From Alphaproteobacteria bacterium (GTDB lineage Bacteria; Pseudomonadota; Alphaproteobacteria; DSM-16000; Inquilinaceae), in the NCBI GenBank assembly GCA_028281925.1, contig JANQIX010000016.1:1-64000 (forward strand): a stretch of DNA of 64,000 nt, given 5' to 3'. Positions within the stretch are counted from its first letter, which is position 1. Each line of letters opens with the position of its first letter. This document shows positions 37,997 through 46,396 of the stretch, piece after piece. Under the pieces are notes generated by a model. The model saw only the letters and a program-made list of their open reading frames with translations, was not told where the DNA came from and did no database searches. Made by a program: the position numbers and the translations under genes.

Positions 37997-38701
37997 TTAT
38001 GCGCGCCCACTCGATCCGCCGGCGACATCCAAGAGAAGGTCGGGTTCCGGGCGTCTGTTAGGCAGGCCAACGGCCTTTTGGGTGCCAAGGGTGGCAAGCG
38101 CAATCGCGATCCAAGTGCCATGGAAAAGCACGCCGATGCCCAGAGCCGCCTCCCCCGGCAGCGGACCGATCGCTGCTCGCGTCCAGACCTCGCCAAGAGA
38201 GGCGATCGGTGTCGGGTGGACGACGATCTTTGCCAGATAGCACGCCAGCAGCGCCGAGAAGATCCAGCCATAGGTTCGCCGGATGCGGCGGCCGACTGCT
38301 TCCATGAATGAGATGTGGAACCGCATGATCCGGTAGTCCGCCGCCAGCAGGTCGTTCCACCCGTTGTCGGTCTGGATGCCGTGGCCGGTCAGGATCGGGC
38401 CGTAGAAGTTGATCTCAAGCACGCGCACACGCACGCGGAAGAGGTCGTAATAGAGATACCGGCGGGATTCGATGAACAGGAAGATGATCACCACCCAGCT
38501 GACCAGCAGAATGGGAATGGGTGATGCCTCGGCACTGCTGAACGAAACAGAGAGCGCAATGCCGGTGACGACGATCGACCAGTTGCTGGTGGTGTCGAGC
38601 CGCGTACGCCAGATTTTGCTCTGGAACATCTCGCCGCGGTAGAGGTGCGCCAGAGCAGTGATTTCCGCGTTCCCAAAGCCCGCCTTCTGCGTGCCGTCCA
38701 T
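37997..38701 (-). CDS. DUF2270 membrane protein
   Basis: 234 residues with four membrane helices. The family pattern is visible: ALAHLYRGEMFQSKIWRTRLDTTSNW, then WVVIIFLFIESRRYLYYDLFRVRVRVLEINFYGPIL. DUF2270 proteins are uncharacterised inner-membrane proteins. ATG 38701 has GGAGGGGG nine bases upstream; the longer frame to 38848 is less likely. It converges with the chemoreceptor gene and is divergent from the OmpA gene. No functional inference from context is safe. Confidence 0.82.
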   Translation of the reverse strand: MDGTQKAGFGNAEITALAHLYRGEMFQSKIWRTRLDTTSNWSIVVTGIALSVSFSSAEASPIPILLVSWVVIIFLFIESRRYLYYDLFRVRVRVLEINFYGPILTGHGIQTDNGWNDLLAADYRIMRFHISFMEAVGRRIRRTYGWIFSALLACYLAKIVVHPTPIASLGEVWTRAAIGPLPGEAALGIGVLFHGTWIAIALATLGTQKAVGLPNRRPEPDLLLDVAGGSSGRA

Positions 38702-39132
38702 GATCGTCTGCCCCCTCCAGAGACCGGCATGAACGGCGATTGTTCCGCCAATCGCTTCGCTTGGAAAGCGAAGCTTCTCCTGCCGACTGATGGACCTTGG
38801 CAGAGCCCGTAAATCCTCCAACCGTCTTCGCGAAAGTGGCGTGGGCATGCGTCGTGACAGGCGTCACTGATTTCCCAGCACACCCGAGCCATCCTTCGCC
38901 GACCGCCACGGATCAGAGACGAATTGTGTCATGAGGGCCACTCTCGCGACGCTTGGCGCTGCCACCCTCTTCGGCGACACGTCGATCCGGGCGATCCGGT
39001 TTCGCCAGATCGACGTCACCTTTGCACCGTCACTGACATGCGGTTGATCAAAGAGACCGTCTGCGCGAACTGTTCGCAGACGCCAGTTCATCACGATCGG
39101 CAACATCCGACCCATGAAACGGGAGAGCCCCG
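38702..39132. other. Intergenic region between divergent DUF2270 and OmpA-family genes
   Basis: About 430 bases with no convincing gene; small open frames on both strands lack ribosome sites. Near the OmpA side (39059-39081) is an imperfect palindrome built on GTCTGCG / CGCAGAC, about 50 bases before the start codon. It could be an operator or a leader hairpin. Confidence 0.5.
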
Positions 39133-40113
39133 ATGTCTGTGAATGCACGCACCCCGGCACGCCTGTTCGCCTGTCTGATCGCCGGCGGTCTCAGCCTGGC
39201 GCCGACCGCCGGCTGGGCGGCCGATATCAACGGCAGCGCCGATCATCCGCTGATCCCCCGCTATGGGGGGTCGGAGATCATCGCCTATGACCAGACGACC
39301 TTCGACACCTACAATCTGTTCATCGCACCGGCCACCACCTATGGCGGGCTGGACGCCAATCTCGACCACACGCTGCCGCTGGAAGGGCTGATTACGGAGA
39401 TCGTCTATCGGATCCCTGAAGACCGCACTCCACTGGAAGTGATGCGGAACTATGAGCTGGCGCTGGAGGAGCTGGGCTTCGAGGCCCTGTTCCAGTGCGA
39501 GGCGGAACGCTGTGGCGGTCGCAACTTCAACCACTCCATGCCGTACAACATGGCGCTCGCCGAGAACTATGCCGAGCAGCGGTTTCTGTCGGCCCGGCTC
39601 CGCGACGGCGAAGCGGAGATCTATGTGTCGCTATACGTCACCCGCAACACCTCCGGTGGCGGGGCGAATGCCGGCCGCACCTTTGCCCGGCTGGACGTGG
39701 TCGAACGGACGGCCATGGAGATCAACATGGAGGTGGTCGATCGCCACGCCATGGCCGAGGAGATTGCGGCGACCGGCCATGTGGCCCTGCATGCCATCCT
39801 GTTCGAATTCGATTCTGCCGTGCTGCGCCCGGAAGCCGACGAACAGATTGCGGAGATGGCAAGCTATGTGGCCGCCAATCCGGAGCGCAATTTCATGATT
39901 GTCGGCCACACCGACAACCAGGGTGCCATCGACTACAATCTCGGCCTCTCCCAGCGCCGCGCCGAGGCCGTGGTGGAGACTCTGGCAACCGCCCATGCCA
40001 TCGACCGCGCCCGCCTGATCCCCGTCGGCGTCGGCATGGCCGCGCCGATCACCACCAACGCGACGGAAGACGGCCGCAGCCAGAACCGTCGCGTGGAGCT
40101 GGTGGTACGGTAG
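39133..40113 (+). CDS. OmpA-family outer-membrane protein
   Basis: 326 residues with a signal peptide (cleavage after AGWA, near residue 29). Residues 35-200 resemble a DUF4892-type domain (DQTTFDTYNLFIAPATTYGG). The C-terminal peptidoglycan-binding OmpA domain runs from about 215 to 326: LFEFDSAVLRPEADEQI, VGHTDNQGAIDYNLGLSQRR (the D and R that bind diaminopimelate) and GRSQNRRVELVVR. It lacks an N-terminal beta-barrel, so it is a periplasmic or outer-membrane-tethered protein binding the cell wall. ATG 39133 has GGGAG just upstream. Confidence 0.9.
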   Translation: MSVNARTPARLFACLIAGGLSLAPTAGWAADINGSADHPLIPRYGGSEIIAYDQTTFDTYNLFIAPATTYGGLDANLDHTLPLEGLITEIVYRIPEDRTPLEVMRNYELALEELGFEALFQCEAERCGGRNFNHSMPYNMALAENYAEQRFLSARLRDGEAEIYVSLYVTRNTSGGGANAGRTFARLDVVERTAMEINMEVVDRHAMAEEIAATGHVALHAILFEFDSAVLRPEADEQIAEMASYVAANPERNFMIVGHTDNQGAIDYNLGLSQRRAEAVVETLATAHAIDRARLIPVGVGMAAPITTNATEDGRSQNRRVELVVR

Positions 40114-40159
40114 CCGCACGCTCGCCGGTGCATCGGTTCCGACCGCCGCAGTTGCCGGC

Positions 40160-40197
40160 GCCCTCCGCGAACGGGTATGTCCCACTTCGCGGAGGGC
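40160..40197 (+). promoter_or_regulatory. Hairpin sequestering the lysE-family Shine-Dalgarno
   Basis: A perfect 12-bp stem (GCCCTCCGCGAA / TTCGCGGAGGGC) has a further GGG/CCC pairing inside its loop. The 3' arm contains GGAGGG (40191-40196), the only ribosome site for the ATG at 40205, eight bases away. Formation of the hairpin would block translation. It also lies 46 bases after the OmpA stop, but no T-run follows, so terminator function is less likely. Confidence 0.6.
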
Positions 40198-40204
40198 ATC
40201 GGTC

Positions 40205-40831
40205 ATGACCATCGAACTCTACACCACCTATCTGGCGGCCACCCTGATCCTGCTGCTGATCCCGGGGCCGACGGTGATGATGGTGGTCAGCTATGCGCTG
40301 AATGGCGGGCGGCAGACGGCGGCAGTCACCGTGCCGGGCGTCCTGCTGGGCGACTTCACGGCAATGACGCTGTCGCTGGCGGGGCTGAGCGTGGCGCTTG
40401 CCGCATCGGCCTGGGCGTTCACGGTGCTGAAATGGATCGGGGCTGCGTACTTGATCTTTCTCGGTGTGCGCATGTGGATGAGCCGTCCCGAACCGGCCGG
40501 TACGGGTGTCGCGCCAACGTCGAAGCGCGGGCTGGCAATGGCGGGCCACGCTTTTGCGGTGACGGCACTGAACCCCAAGGGGATCGCCTTCTTCGCAGCC
40601 TTTCTGCCGCAGTTCGTGACACCGGCCGCCCCGGTGCTGCCGCAACTCTTGCTGTTGGGCGGCAGCTTCCTGGTGCTGGCCGGCATCACCAACCTGGCCT
40701 ATGCCTGGCTTGCGGGCGGCGTGAGGCGGGCCGCGAGCCGGCCCGCCGTTATCCGCACCATCAACCGCGCCGGCGGGACCATCCTGATCGGCGCCGGCGT
40801 GATGACGGCGGCGTTCAAGCGGTCCGGATAG
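40205..40831 (+). CDS. LysE/RhtB-family amino-acid exporter
   Basis: 208 residues with six membrane helices. The family signature PGPTVMMVVSYALNGGRQTA lies in the first loop (residues 20-40), followed by LGDFTAMTLSLAGL and the conserved ALNPKGIAFFAAFLPQF. Such proteins export basic or neutral amino acids, homoserine lactones or related compounds; the substrate cannot be assigned. It follows the OmpA-family gene on the same strand, and its ribosome site lies within a strong hairpin. It converges with the large RTX gene 15 bases away. Confidence 0.9.
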   Translation: MTIELYTTYLAATLILLLIPGPTVMMVVSYALNGGRQTAAVTVPGVLLGDFTAMTLSLAGLSVALAASAWAFTVLKWIGAAYLIFLGVRMWMSRPEPAGTGVAPTSKRGLAMAGHAFAVTALNPKGIAFFAAFLPQFVTPAAPVLPQLLLLGGSFLVLAGITNLAYAWLAGGVRRAASRPAVIRTINRAGGTILIGAGVMTAAFKRSG

Positions 40832-40846
40832 GCGCGCGGCAGGCGA

Positions 40847-43800
40847 TCAGACGAAGTCGATGTCCATCCGGATGAAGTCCCAGAACGACGTGTTCTTCAG
40901 CGTCAGGCTGGTGTCTTCGTCGAACTCGAATGTCAGGCTGCGCCCGTCCTTTTCGGCGTAGCGGAGCAGATCCCATTTGCTGTCGACGCCGTCGATGTCG
41001 AGCCGCAGCGTGTCTTCCCTTCCCCAGAACAGCCAAGCGGTTTCGAAGTCCTCGATCACGTCATGGCCGCTGTCGGCGCCGAAGACGAATGTGTCCGCCC
41101 CATAGCCGCCCCAGCTTCTGTCGTTGCCGCGACCGCCGTCGATCAGATCATCGCCGTTGCCACCCTTCAGGCGATCGTTCCCGTCGCCGCCCAACAGATG
41201 GTCGTCGCCCCCGTTTCCATTGACCCGGTCGTTGCCGTCGCCGCCGAAGGCGAAATCGTCACCGCCGTTGCCGAACAGCCTGTCATCGCCTTCGTTGCCG
41301 AACAGCGCATCGTCGCCGCGCTTGCCGCGCAGCGTGTCGTCGCCGGCACCGCCCCTCAGCAGATCTTCGTCCCGCGTGCCCGTCTCGACGACGTTCGCAG
41401 GCAGGGGATCGTCGGAGACGGTGAAGTTGTATGAGGAGGTGTCGCCCGCCTCGAAGCCGATCACAGGGTTGCCGTCGGCGTCGACGAAGGCGCCGGTATC
41501 GAACTCGACCGCGTAGCGCCCCCCAGGTACCAGAAAGGCCGACGGGGTGACGGTCACGGTGGCGCCGTCAAAGTCGATCAGCAGATGGTCGCCGATATCG
41601 ATCTCGCGGGTATCCAGCGGATCGTCGCGATTGACCAGACGGATGCTGCCGGCGCCTGCAAATACGGGCTCGGTGAACGCGAAGGTGAGGCTTGCCATGG
41701 CGTCGACGTCGCGGCCGTTATCGGCCGGTGTCGTCGTCACGAGATAGGGTTCGGGATCATCGACGAACTCGACAAGCGTCGGTTCGTAAACGCTGCCGTC
41801 GGATGGAAAACCGAGACGCCCGTCGGAGTTCGATCCGAAGGTGTAGATGTCGCCGGTATCCGTGACGGCGATGACCGAGTTGGGGCCTGTCGCGATTTCG
41901 ACCACGTTCACATCGTCGAGCCCGGTCAGCAGCGTCGGGAAAAAGGTCCCGTCGCTCTCGGCCGCCGGATCGCCGTCGAGACCGCCCGTCGGGCCCTCAT
42001 CGTTCGGCCCCCAGGCATAGACGTCCCCGTCTTCCGTCAGTGCGACGACCCAGCGCGCGCCCGCCTTGACGTCGACGACGCTGCACGGCAGCCCCTCTAT
42101 CTTCGTCGGCACCAGCACATCGGCCTCATCGGGGGTGAAGGTGCCGTCGCCGTTGTCGCTTCCGACGCCGATCTGCCCGAACCTGTTCTCCCCCCAGGCG
42201 TAGACATCGCCATCGGCCGTGACGGCGAACGTCGTCTTGGTGTCCGCCGTGACCTTGACGACGTTCGAAGGCAGCCCCTCGACCTTCAAAGGGGAAAGGA
42301 TCTCGCGGATCGGATCGCCGTTCTGATCGAGCCCGGCAGGGGAGCCGATCTGTCCGTCCACGTTCGAGCCAAACGCATAGACATCGCCGTCGGCGGTCAG
42401 GACCACGGTGTGCGAGGTGCCCGACGACACATCGACAACGGTTTCGTCGGCAAGATCCGTCACCAGGGTCGGAACGTTGCGGTTGTCCTCGTCGCCCAGG
42501 CCAAGCTGGCCGTTCGTGTTCTGACCCCAGGAATAGAGCCGGCCCAGATCGTCGATCGCGTAGGATGCGCCGTTTCCGTTCTCGATCTTGACGACAGTGA
42601 CGTCGTCCAGCGCGTCGATCTTCTTCGGGATCAGCTGCTCTTCATCGTCCCCATGGCCCAGCCGGCCGAGATTGCCGAAGCCCCAGGAATAGACGTCACC
42701 GTCTTCCGTCAGGAACGAGCCGCGGATCAGCCCGGCTGAGACCGATGCGATGACGCCGTCGAAGCCCTCCGGCATGGTCACCGGCAGCGACGTCTTGATG
42801 TCGTATCCCTTGACCCCGTTTCCCAACTGGCCAAGCACGTTCTCGCCCGTGGCATAGAGCGTGTTGGTGTCCTTATCCAGGAACAGGGAGAAGTGGTTTC
42901 CGCCGCCGACGGTCGTGATCGTCGGTGGAACGGTACCTTCGTAGGTAGACACGGCTCGCGGTCGGATGATCTCAGCATCGTCGAGGCCGGACGTCAGGAT
43001 CGTTGTCTCGCCCGCGTCCAGGTAATCGCCATCGCCGTTCAGGTCGCTCAGGGTCACCACATGCTCATCGGCCGTCAGGACGACTTTGCCATCCTCATCG
43101 GCATCGATGCTGAAGCCGACGAACATGTCATAGCCGTCGGGCAGGGCCGTCGCGTTCCAGACCTCAACAGCCTCATCCGCGCTGTTGATGTCGTTCGAAC
43201 CGTCAAGATCGGTCAGCCGGTAGATGACGGGCTGCGCCCCTGGGACGCTGCTGCTGGGGAACCAGGTCAAGGTCAGCAGACTGTCACCCTGAGCGGCGCT
43301 GGCGATGTCGACCGGCGCGCCGAAGTTCATCGTGTCCGTGATGAACGGCGTCACCTCGTCGGGCGTGATCACACCGTCGCTATTGAGATCCTCGACGCGA
43401 TGGATAATATCGTCAAACGCGCCGGTCAGATCGTTGATGTACGCCACGTCGCCATCGAAGACGATATCAAAGGGCACCGTGGCCGTTCCGATCGGAACGC
43501 CGGTTGCGAGCTCGATTGTCTGCATATCCAGCCAGACGGTGGCTTCACCGGCATCGTTCGCATCACCGTCGCCGTTCAGATCCACTGTTCGGTAAACCGC
43601 GTCCGGCGGCACGGGGCCAGTGCCAGCATTCGTTATGTAGATCGCACCATCCGATCCCTCGGCAATACCGTTTGGTGTGACGAGTGCTAACCCGTCGGCA
43701 TTGTTGGCGTCGAACCAGATTGCCGCCTCGCCCGCGTCGTTTGCGTCACCGTCATTGTTCTGATCACGCAATCGAAAGACGGCATCGGCATTACCGTCAC

Positions 43801-44005
43801 CGTAATAGACCGACTTATCGGCCGTCTGCGTCACCGTGAAGATGTTCGATGTGGGGTTCGCCAACCCCGACGCGTTCGTCTCGTCAAAGAAGATCAACCT
43901 CTCATCGGTGTCGAGCGCGTCACCGTCGCCGTTACGGTCGGTAAGCAGGTACAAGACGTCGGCGCGCTGATCGCCCATGAGTATGCCGGTGTTGACGCGT
44001 TGCAT
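40847..44005 (-). CDS. Secreted-type RTX protein with EF-hand-like, RCC1 and Ig-like modules
   Basis: 1052 residues without a signal peptide. Residues 1-360 carry about seven EF-hand-like calcium loops spaced through beta-rich sequence (for example DRNGDGDALDTDE at 23, DQNNDGDANDAGE at 81, DLNGDGDANDAGE at 142, DLNSDGVITPDE at 206, DLNGDGDYLDAGE at 321). Residues 365-748 are about seven RCC1 repeats (DVYSWGFGNLGRLGHG, YSWGQNTNGQLGLGD), a beta-propeller. Residues 752-863 are an SbsA-type Ig-like domain. Residues 885-965 are nine GGxGxDxLx RTX nonapeptides, followed by an 87-residue C-terminus suited to type I secretion. No secretion ABC/MFP genes are adjacent. A Fur-box promoter precedes it. 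The function is unknown; a calcium-loaded extracellular adhesin or matrix protein is likely. Confidence 0.9.
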   Translation of the reverse strand: MQRVNTGILMGDQRADVLYLLTDRNGDGDALDTDERLIFFDETNASGLANPTSNIFTVTQTADKSVYYGDGNADAVFRLRDQNNDGDANDAGEAAIWFDANNADGLALVTPNGIAEGSDGAIYITNAGTGPVPPDAVYRTVDLNGDGDANDAGEATVWLDMQTIELATGVPIGTATVPFDIVFDGDVAYINDLTGAFDDIIHRVEDLNSDGVITPDEVTPFITDTMNFGAPVDIASAAQGDSLLTLTWFPSSSVPGAQPVIYRLTDLDGSNDINSADEAVEVWNATALPDGYDMFVGFSIDADEDGKVVLTADEHVVTLSDLNGDGDYLDAGETTILTSGLDDAEIIRPRAVSTYEGTVPPTITTVGGGNHFSLFLDKDTNTLYATGENVLGQLGNGVKGYDIKTSLPVTMPEGFDGVIASVSAGLIRGSFLTEDGDVYSWGFGNLGRLGHGDDEEQLIPKKIDALDDVTVVKIENGNGASYAIDDLGRLYSWGQNTNGQLGLGDEDNRNVPTLVTDLADETVVDVSSGTSHTVVLTADGDVYAFGSNVDGQIGSPAGLDQNGDPIREILSPLKVEGLPSNVVKVTADTKTTFAVTADGDVYAWGENRFGQIGVGSDNGDGTFTPDEADVLVPTKIEGLPCSVVDVKAGARWVVALTEDGDVYAWGPNDEGPTGGLDGDPAAESDGTFFPTLLTGLDDVNVVEIATGPNSVIAVTDTGDIYTFGSNSDGRLGFPSDGSVYEPTLVEFVDDPEPYLVTTTPADNGRDVDAMASLTFAFTEPVFAGAGSIRLVNRDDPLDTREIDIGDHLLIDFDGATVTVTPSAFLVPGGRYAVEFDTGAFVDADGNPVIGFEAGDTSSYNFTVSDDPLPANVVETGTRDEDLLRGGAGDDTLRGKRGDDALFGNEGDDRLFGNGGDDFAFGGDGNDRVNGNGGDDHLLGGDGNDRLKGGNGDDLIDGGRGNDRSWGGYGADTFVFGADSGHDVIEDFETAWLFWGREDTLRLDIDGVDSKWDLLRYAEKDGRSLTFEFDEDTSLTLKNTSFWDFIRMDIDFV
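41111..41353 (-). repeat. RTX nonapeptide-coding repeats
   Basis: Nine 27-base units encode GGxGxDxLx calcium-binding repeats (residues 885-965 of the large secreted protein). They are protein-level repeats, imperfect at DNA level. Confidence 0.85.
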
Positions 44006-44382
44006 GGTTCCGTTCCGCTATGACGAGTTTCAGGCGTTCCAGCCGGTGTCAGGCACGGGCCAGAGGGGTGTGAGCCGATTGAGTCAGGGAAGCGACCGGC
44101 CGAGAACCGGTGCGGTTCCACGATGACCGGTCGACGGCGCGTCGCCGGTAATGGTCGAAGTTAGTTGCGAATGAGAATCATTGTCAATTTCATTTGGGGA
44201 GAAAGCCCGCTGATTTCGGGGCATTGCGCCATGCGGCCTGCACATAGCAGTCTCGGCCCAGGAACCCGCACGAGATATCGTGCCGTGTCCGAGTTCAGGA
44301 CAGGCGAGCCATCCGCGTCGGCCGGGAAACACCAGGTTGCGAACTGGTGCCGGGCACGTGCCTAGGCAGTGGATCCGCGCTG
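44006..44382. other. Intergenic region upstream of the RTX gene
   Basis: About 375 bases with no credible gene. It contains the Fur-box promoter (44158-44187). Nearer the methyltransferase end is a short inverted repeat CACCAG / CTGGTG (44330-44349), possibly the end of that upstream transcript. Confidence 0.6.
44158..44187 (-). promoter_or_regulatory. Fur box overlapping a promoter for the RTX gene
   Basis: Bases 44167-44185 match 15 of 19 positions of the classical Fur consensus (GATAATGATAATCATTATC). Read on the minus strand, a perfect -35 TTGACA (44187-44182) and a -10 candidate TAACTT (44163-44158) with an 18-base spacer overlap the box. The position, about 155 bases before the RTX start codon, fits iron-dependent repression of that gene. 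Confidence 0.65.
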
Positions 44383-45228
44383 TCAGGCGTGCGCCGATGC
44401 GACCCTTGCGTGGACCAAGCTGGCAGCTAGGCGGTTACGAAGAAACGCGATGTGCGACAGAAACGCATAGACCTGCGTCCGCCGGGGAAACGGATCGGCA
44501 TAGGTCTGGATGGTCAACGCGCCGATGCCAGGAATCCTATCCAGGAACAGCGGCAGTCGGTCTACGCGAATGCCCCAAGGCATTGGCGGCGCGGTGTAGG
44601 TCTTCGTAACCTTGAGGCCGCGCAGCGTTTTGCGGGAGAAGAATGGAGGGATCGCGTCGAAGAAGATCTCCGCGCCTGGAAACCGCTTGGCAATGCGCCC
44701 AAGTAAACCGGCGACCTCCGTCTCGTGAAAGTACATCAGCAAGCCAGACGCCGTAATGAACGGCGCCGTGGCCGACGGGACAGCGTCCATCCATGTGTCA
44801 TCCAGCGCCGACGTAGCGACAAGGGACATGCGGGGATGGTGGGGTAACAATCGATGCCGAACATCAATGGCTTCGGGAAGGTCGACACTCACCCAACGCA
44901 CGCGCCCGTCATCCACGCGCCATAACTGCGTTTCCAGACCCTCGCCAAGAGCGACGACCACAGGATCGTCGGCGCATCGATCGACATATCTGCAAATCAG
45001 ATCATCTGACACCCGCGCCCGGATAGGATGAAACACACTTGGCTTGCCGAAACGTGCGGCAAAGTCATAGTTGATGCGGCCGACAAGTTCGACCGCCATC
45101 GGATCGACAATCAACCGATCATCACGGGCCGTCTCAGCCGCTCGGTTGTAAAGCGTCCAGAGCATCGTTTCGGGCACGCCCGAGAGCACGATCGATGCGT
45201 CGGGCGCCATTGGTGCCGCTTGCGACAT
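44383..45228 (-). CDS. Class I SAM methyltransferase, LCMT/TcmP-like
   Basis: 281 residues in the leucine-carboxyl-methyltransferase/TcmP-like branch of SAM-dependent methyltransferases. Visible are SGVPETMLWTLYNRAAETAR with the conserved Arg/Asp segment RDDRLIVDPMAVELV, then VVALGEGLETQLWRVDDGRV (SAM loop and acidic partner), WVSVDLPEAIDVRHRLLP, and FITASGLLMYFHETEV. Relatives methylate carboxyl or hydroxyl groups of polyketides, small molecules or proteins. No biosynthetic cluster is adjacent. A hairpin lies between it and the peroxiredoxin gene upstream. Confidence 0.85.
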   Translation of the reverse strand: MSQAAPMAPDASIVLSGVPETMLWTLYNRAAETARDDRLIVDPMAVELVGRINYDFAARFGKPSVFHPIRARVSDDLICRYVDRCADDPVVVALGEGLETQLWRVDDGRVRWVSVDLPEAIDVRHRLLPHHPRMSLVATSALDDTWMDAVPSATAPFITASGLLMYFHETEVAGLLGRIAKRFPGAEIFFDAIPPFFSRKTLRGLKVTKTYTAPPMPWGIRVDRLPLFLDRIPGIGALTIQTYADPFPRRTQVYAFLSHIAFLRNRLAASLVHARVASAHA

Positions 45229-45252
45229 TCACAACCCAGGTTTCGATCAACC

Positions 45253-45281
45253 GCGCCGGCCGGTGGCATTCCGGCCGGCGC
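45253..45281 (-). terminator. Hairpin after the peroxiredoxin gene
   Basis: A perfect 11-bp GC stem (GCGCCGGCCGG / CCGGCCGGCGC) with a 7-base loop lies 22 bases after the peroxiredoxin stop and 24 bases before the methyltransferase start. No T-run follows, so it may attenuate rather than fully terminate. Confidence 0.5.
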
Positions 45282-45303
45282 ACGTCCCCCAGACGGTCAC
45301 GGA

Positions 45304-45834
45304 TTACTCGGCCGCCAGAGCTTCGCCCTTTACGGAGTGCAGCATGGTCGGAGCACCGCTGACCTGGAACGGATCGCCGGGGTCATCGCGATTTTCGACA
45401 AACATCCTGGCGATCACGCCGTCACGCACCAGCATGGAGTACCGCCATGACCGCATGCCGAATCCCAGATCGGACTTGTCGACGAGCATGCCCATAGCCT
45501 TCGTGAACTCCCCATTGCCATCGGGAAGCATCGTTACTTCGTCGGCGACGCCAAGACTGTCGGCCCATGCGTTCATGACAAAGGAATCGTTGACGGCAAG
45601 ACAGAAGATTTCGTCAACCCCGGCTTCCTTCAAAGCGGCCGCGTGGGCCTTGAAGCCCGGCAGATGGCTTGTCGAACAGGTCGGCGTGAATGCCCCAAGA
45701 AGCGCGAACAGCACGACCGTCCGGCCGTCGAACACCTTGGCCGATCCCCAGATCTCCCAGATGCCATGGCTGCGGATCCTGAACGACGCATCGGGAACCC
45801 GATCGCCCGGCTTCTTCGCATGAGCGTCCGTCAT
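45304..45834 (-). CDS. Peroxiredoxin, Prx5/glutaredoxin-type
   Basis: A 176-residue thiol peroxidase reducing H2O2 and alkyl hydroperoxides. The catalytic motif is FTPTCSTSHLPGF with the peroxidatic Cys at about residue 51, preceded by VVLFALLGA; the Prx5 features VDEIFCLAVNDSFVMNAWAD and GFGMRSWRYSMLV follow. It uses glutathione/glutaredoxin or thioredoxin as reductant; no reductase is adjacent. It lies downstream of an unknown gene and upstream of the methyltransferase, all on the minus strand. The N-terminal extension is short and cytoplasmic. Confidence 0.92.
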   Translation of the reverse strand: MTDAHAKKPGDRVPDASFRIRSHGIWEIWGSAKVFDGRTVVLFALLGAFTPTCSTSHLPGFKAHAAALKEAGVDEIFCLAVNDSFVMNAWADSLGVADEVTMLPDGNGEFTKAMGMLVDKSDLGFGMRSWRYSMLVRDGVIARMFVENRDDPGDPFQVSGAPTMLHSVKGEALAAE

Positions 45835-45868
45835 CTCTCTTGCTCCTCCGTCGAATGGAAAACGGAAA

Positions 45869-45901
45869 CCGGCCCGGCTAATGCAGCGTTCTTCGGGCCG
45901 G
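45869..45901 (-). terminator. Intrinsic terminator of the 172-residue gene
   Basis: An 8-bp GC stem (CCGGCCCG / CGGGCCGG) with a 17-base loop containing the stop codon is followed on the minus strand by TTTCCGTTTTCC. This is a plausible Rho-independent terminator before the peroxiredoxin gene. Confidence 0.55.
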
Positions 45902-46396
45902 TGGATCGATCGATGGCCGTCTGTCGCCAGACGGTTCCGTTTTGGTCGTTGCAGGCCCGAACGTGCGCAGGCGCAGCGAAAGTCCGCCCAGGGCCATTAG
46001 GTCGGCAAGCTTTCTGGCCGGCGGCTGGGCCAGCCGAACGCCAGCCGGAGCAAGCCAGAAAGCGAGTAGCTCGGCCGAGCCGTCGCAGTCGGATCGCTGG
46101 AGGGCTGCGATCATGCCGATGAACACCTGTTCGTCATTGCTGACGCCCGGATTATGGGGGCATCGCACCTCGATACGGGTCGTTGCGGACGACGAGACGA
46201 TCGTCAGCAGTTCGTCGATCGCAACGTATGCCTCTTCAATGCCAGCTAGGCGAAACCCCTTGTGCAGCATCGAATGCCGATCGCTTCGCTGAACGAAGGC
46301 CAAGACCCAATTCCGGATAGCCCAGAGCAGAAACTGCTCACCGAACGGGAGATCCCGAACCTCGTACTGGGCTGGTCGATCAACCGTCATCGGCAC
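45878..46396 (-). CDS. Hypothetical protein, 172 residues
   Basis: I do not recognise a family with certainty. It is soluble, with no signal or membrane segment. It has an aromatic N-terminal region (GEQFLLWAIRNWVLAFVQRS), IEEAYVAIDELLTIVSSS, a central CPHNPGVSNDEQVFIGMIAALQ, and a basic, probably disordered C-terminal tail (about 145-172). The pattern looks conserved rather than random, and codon use matches its neighbours. It lies directly downstream of the palindrome pair at 46553-46640, which may regulate it. ATG 46396 or 46390 may be the start. Confidence 0.65.
   Translation of the reverse strand: MPMTVDRPAQYEVRDLPFGEQFLLWAIRNWVLAFVQRSDRHSMLHKGFRLAGIEEAYVAIDELLTIVSSSATTRIEVRCPHNPGVSNDEQVFIGMIAALQRSDCDGSAELLAFWLAPAGVRLAQPPARKLADLMALGGLSLRLRTFGPATTKTEPSGDRRPSIDPPARRTLH

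Noticed and set aside
38924..39142. 72-codon plus-strand frame with several Cys and His
   Set aside because: No ribosome site, overlaps the OmpA start, and composition is not domain-like.
41111..41353. Possible DNA satellite or CRISPR-like repeat
   Set aside because: The 27-base periodicity is explained by RTX nonapeptide coding; units are diverged and there are no spacers.
41585..43690. Two long plus-strand open frames opposite the RTX gene
   Set aside because: Their repeats mirror the Asp/Gly-rich coding of the real gene, which has clear RCC1, EF-hand-like and RTX motifs.
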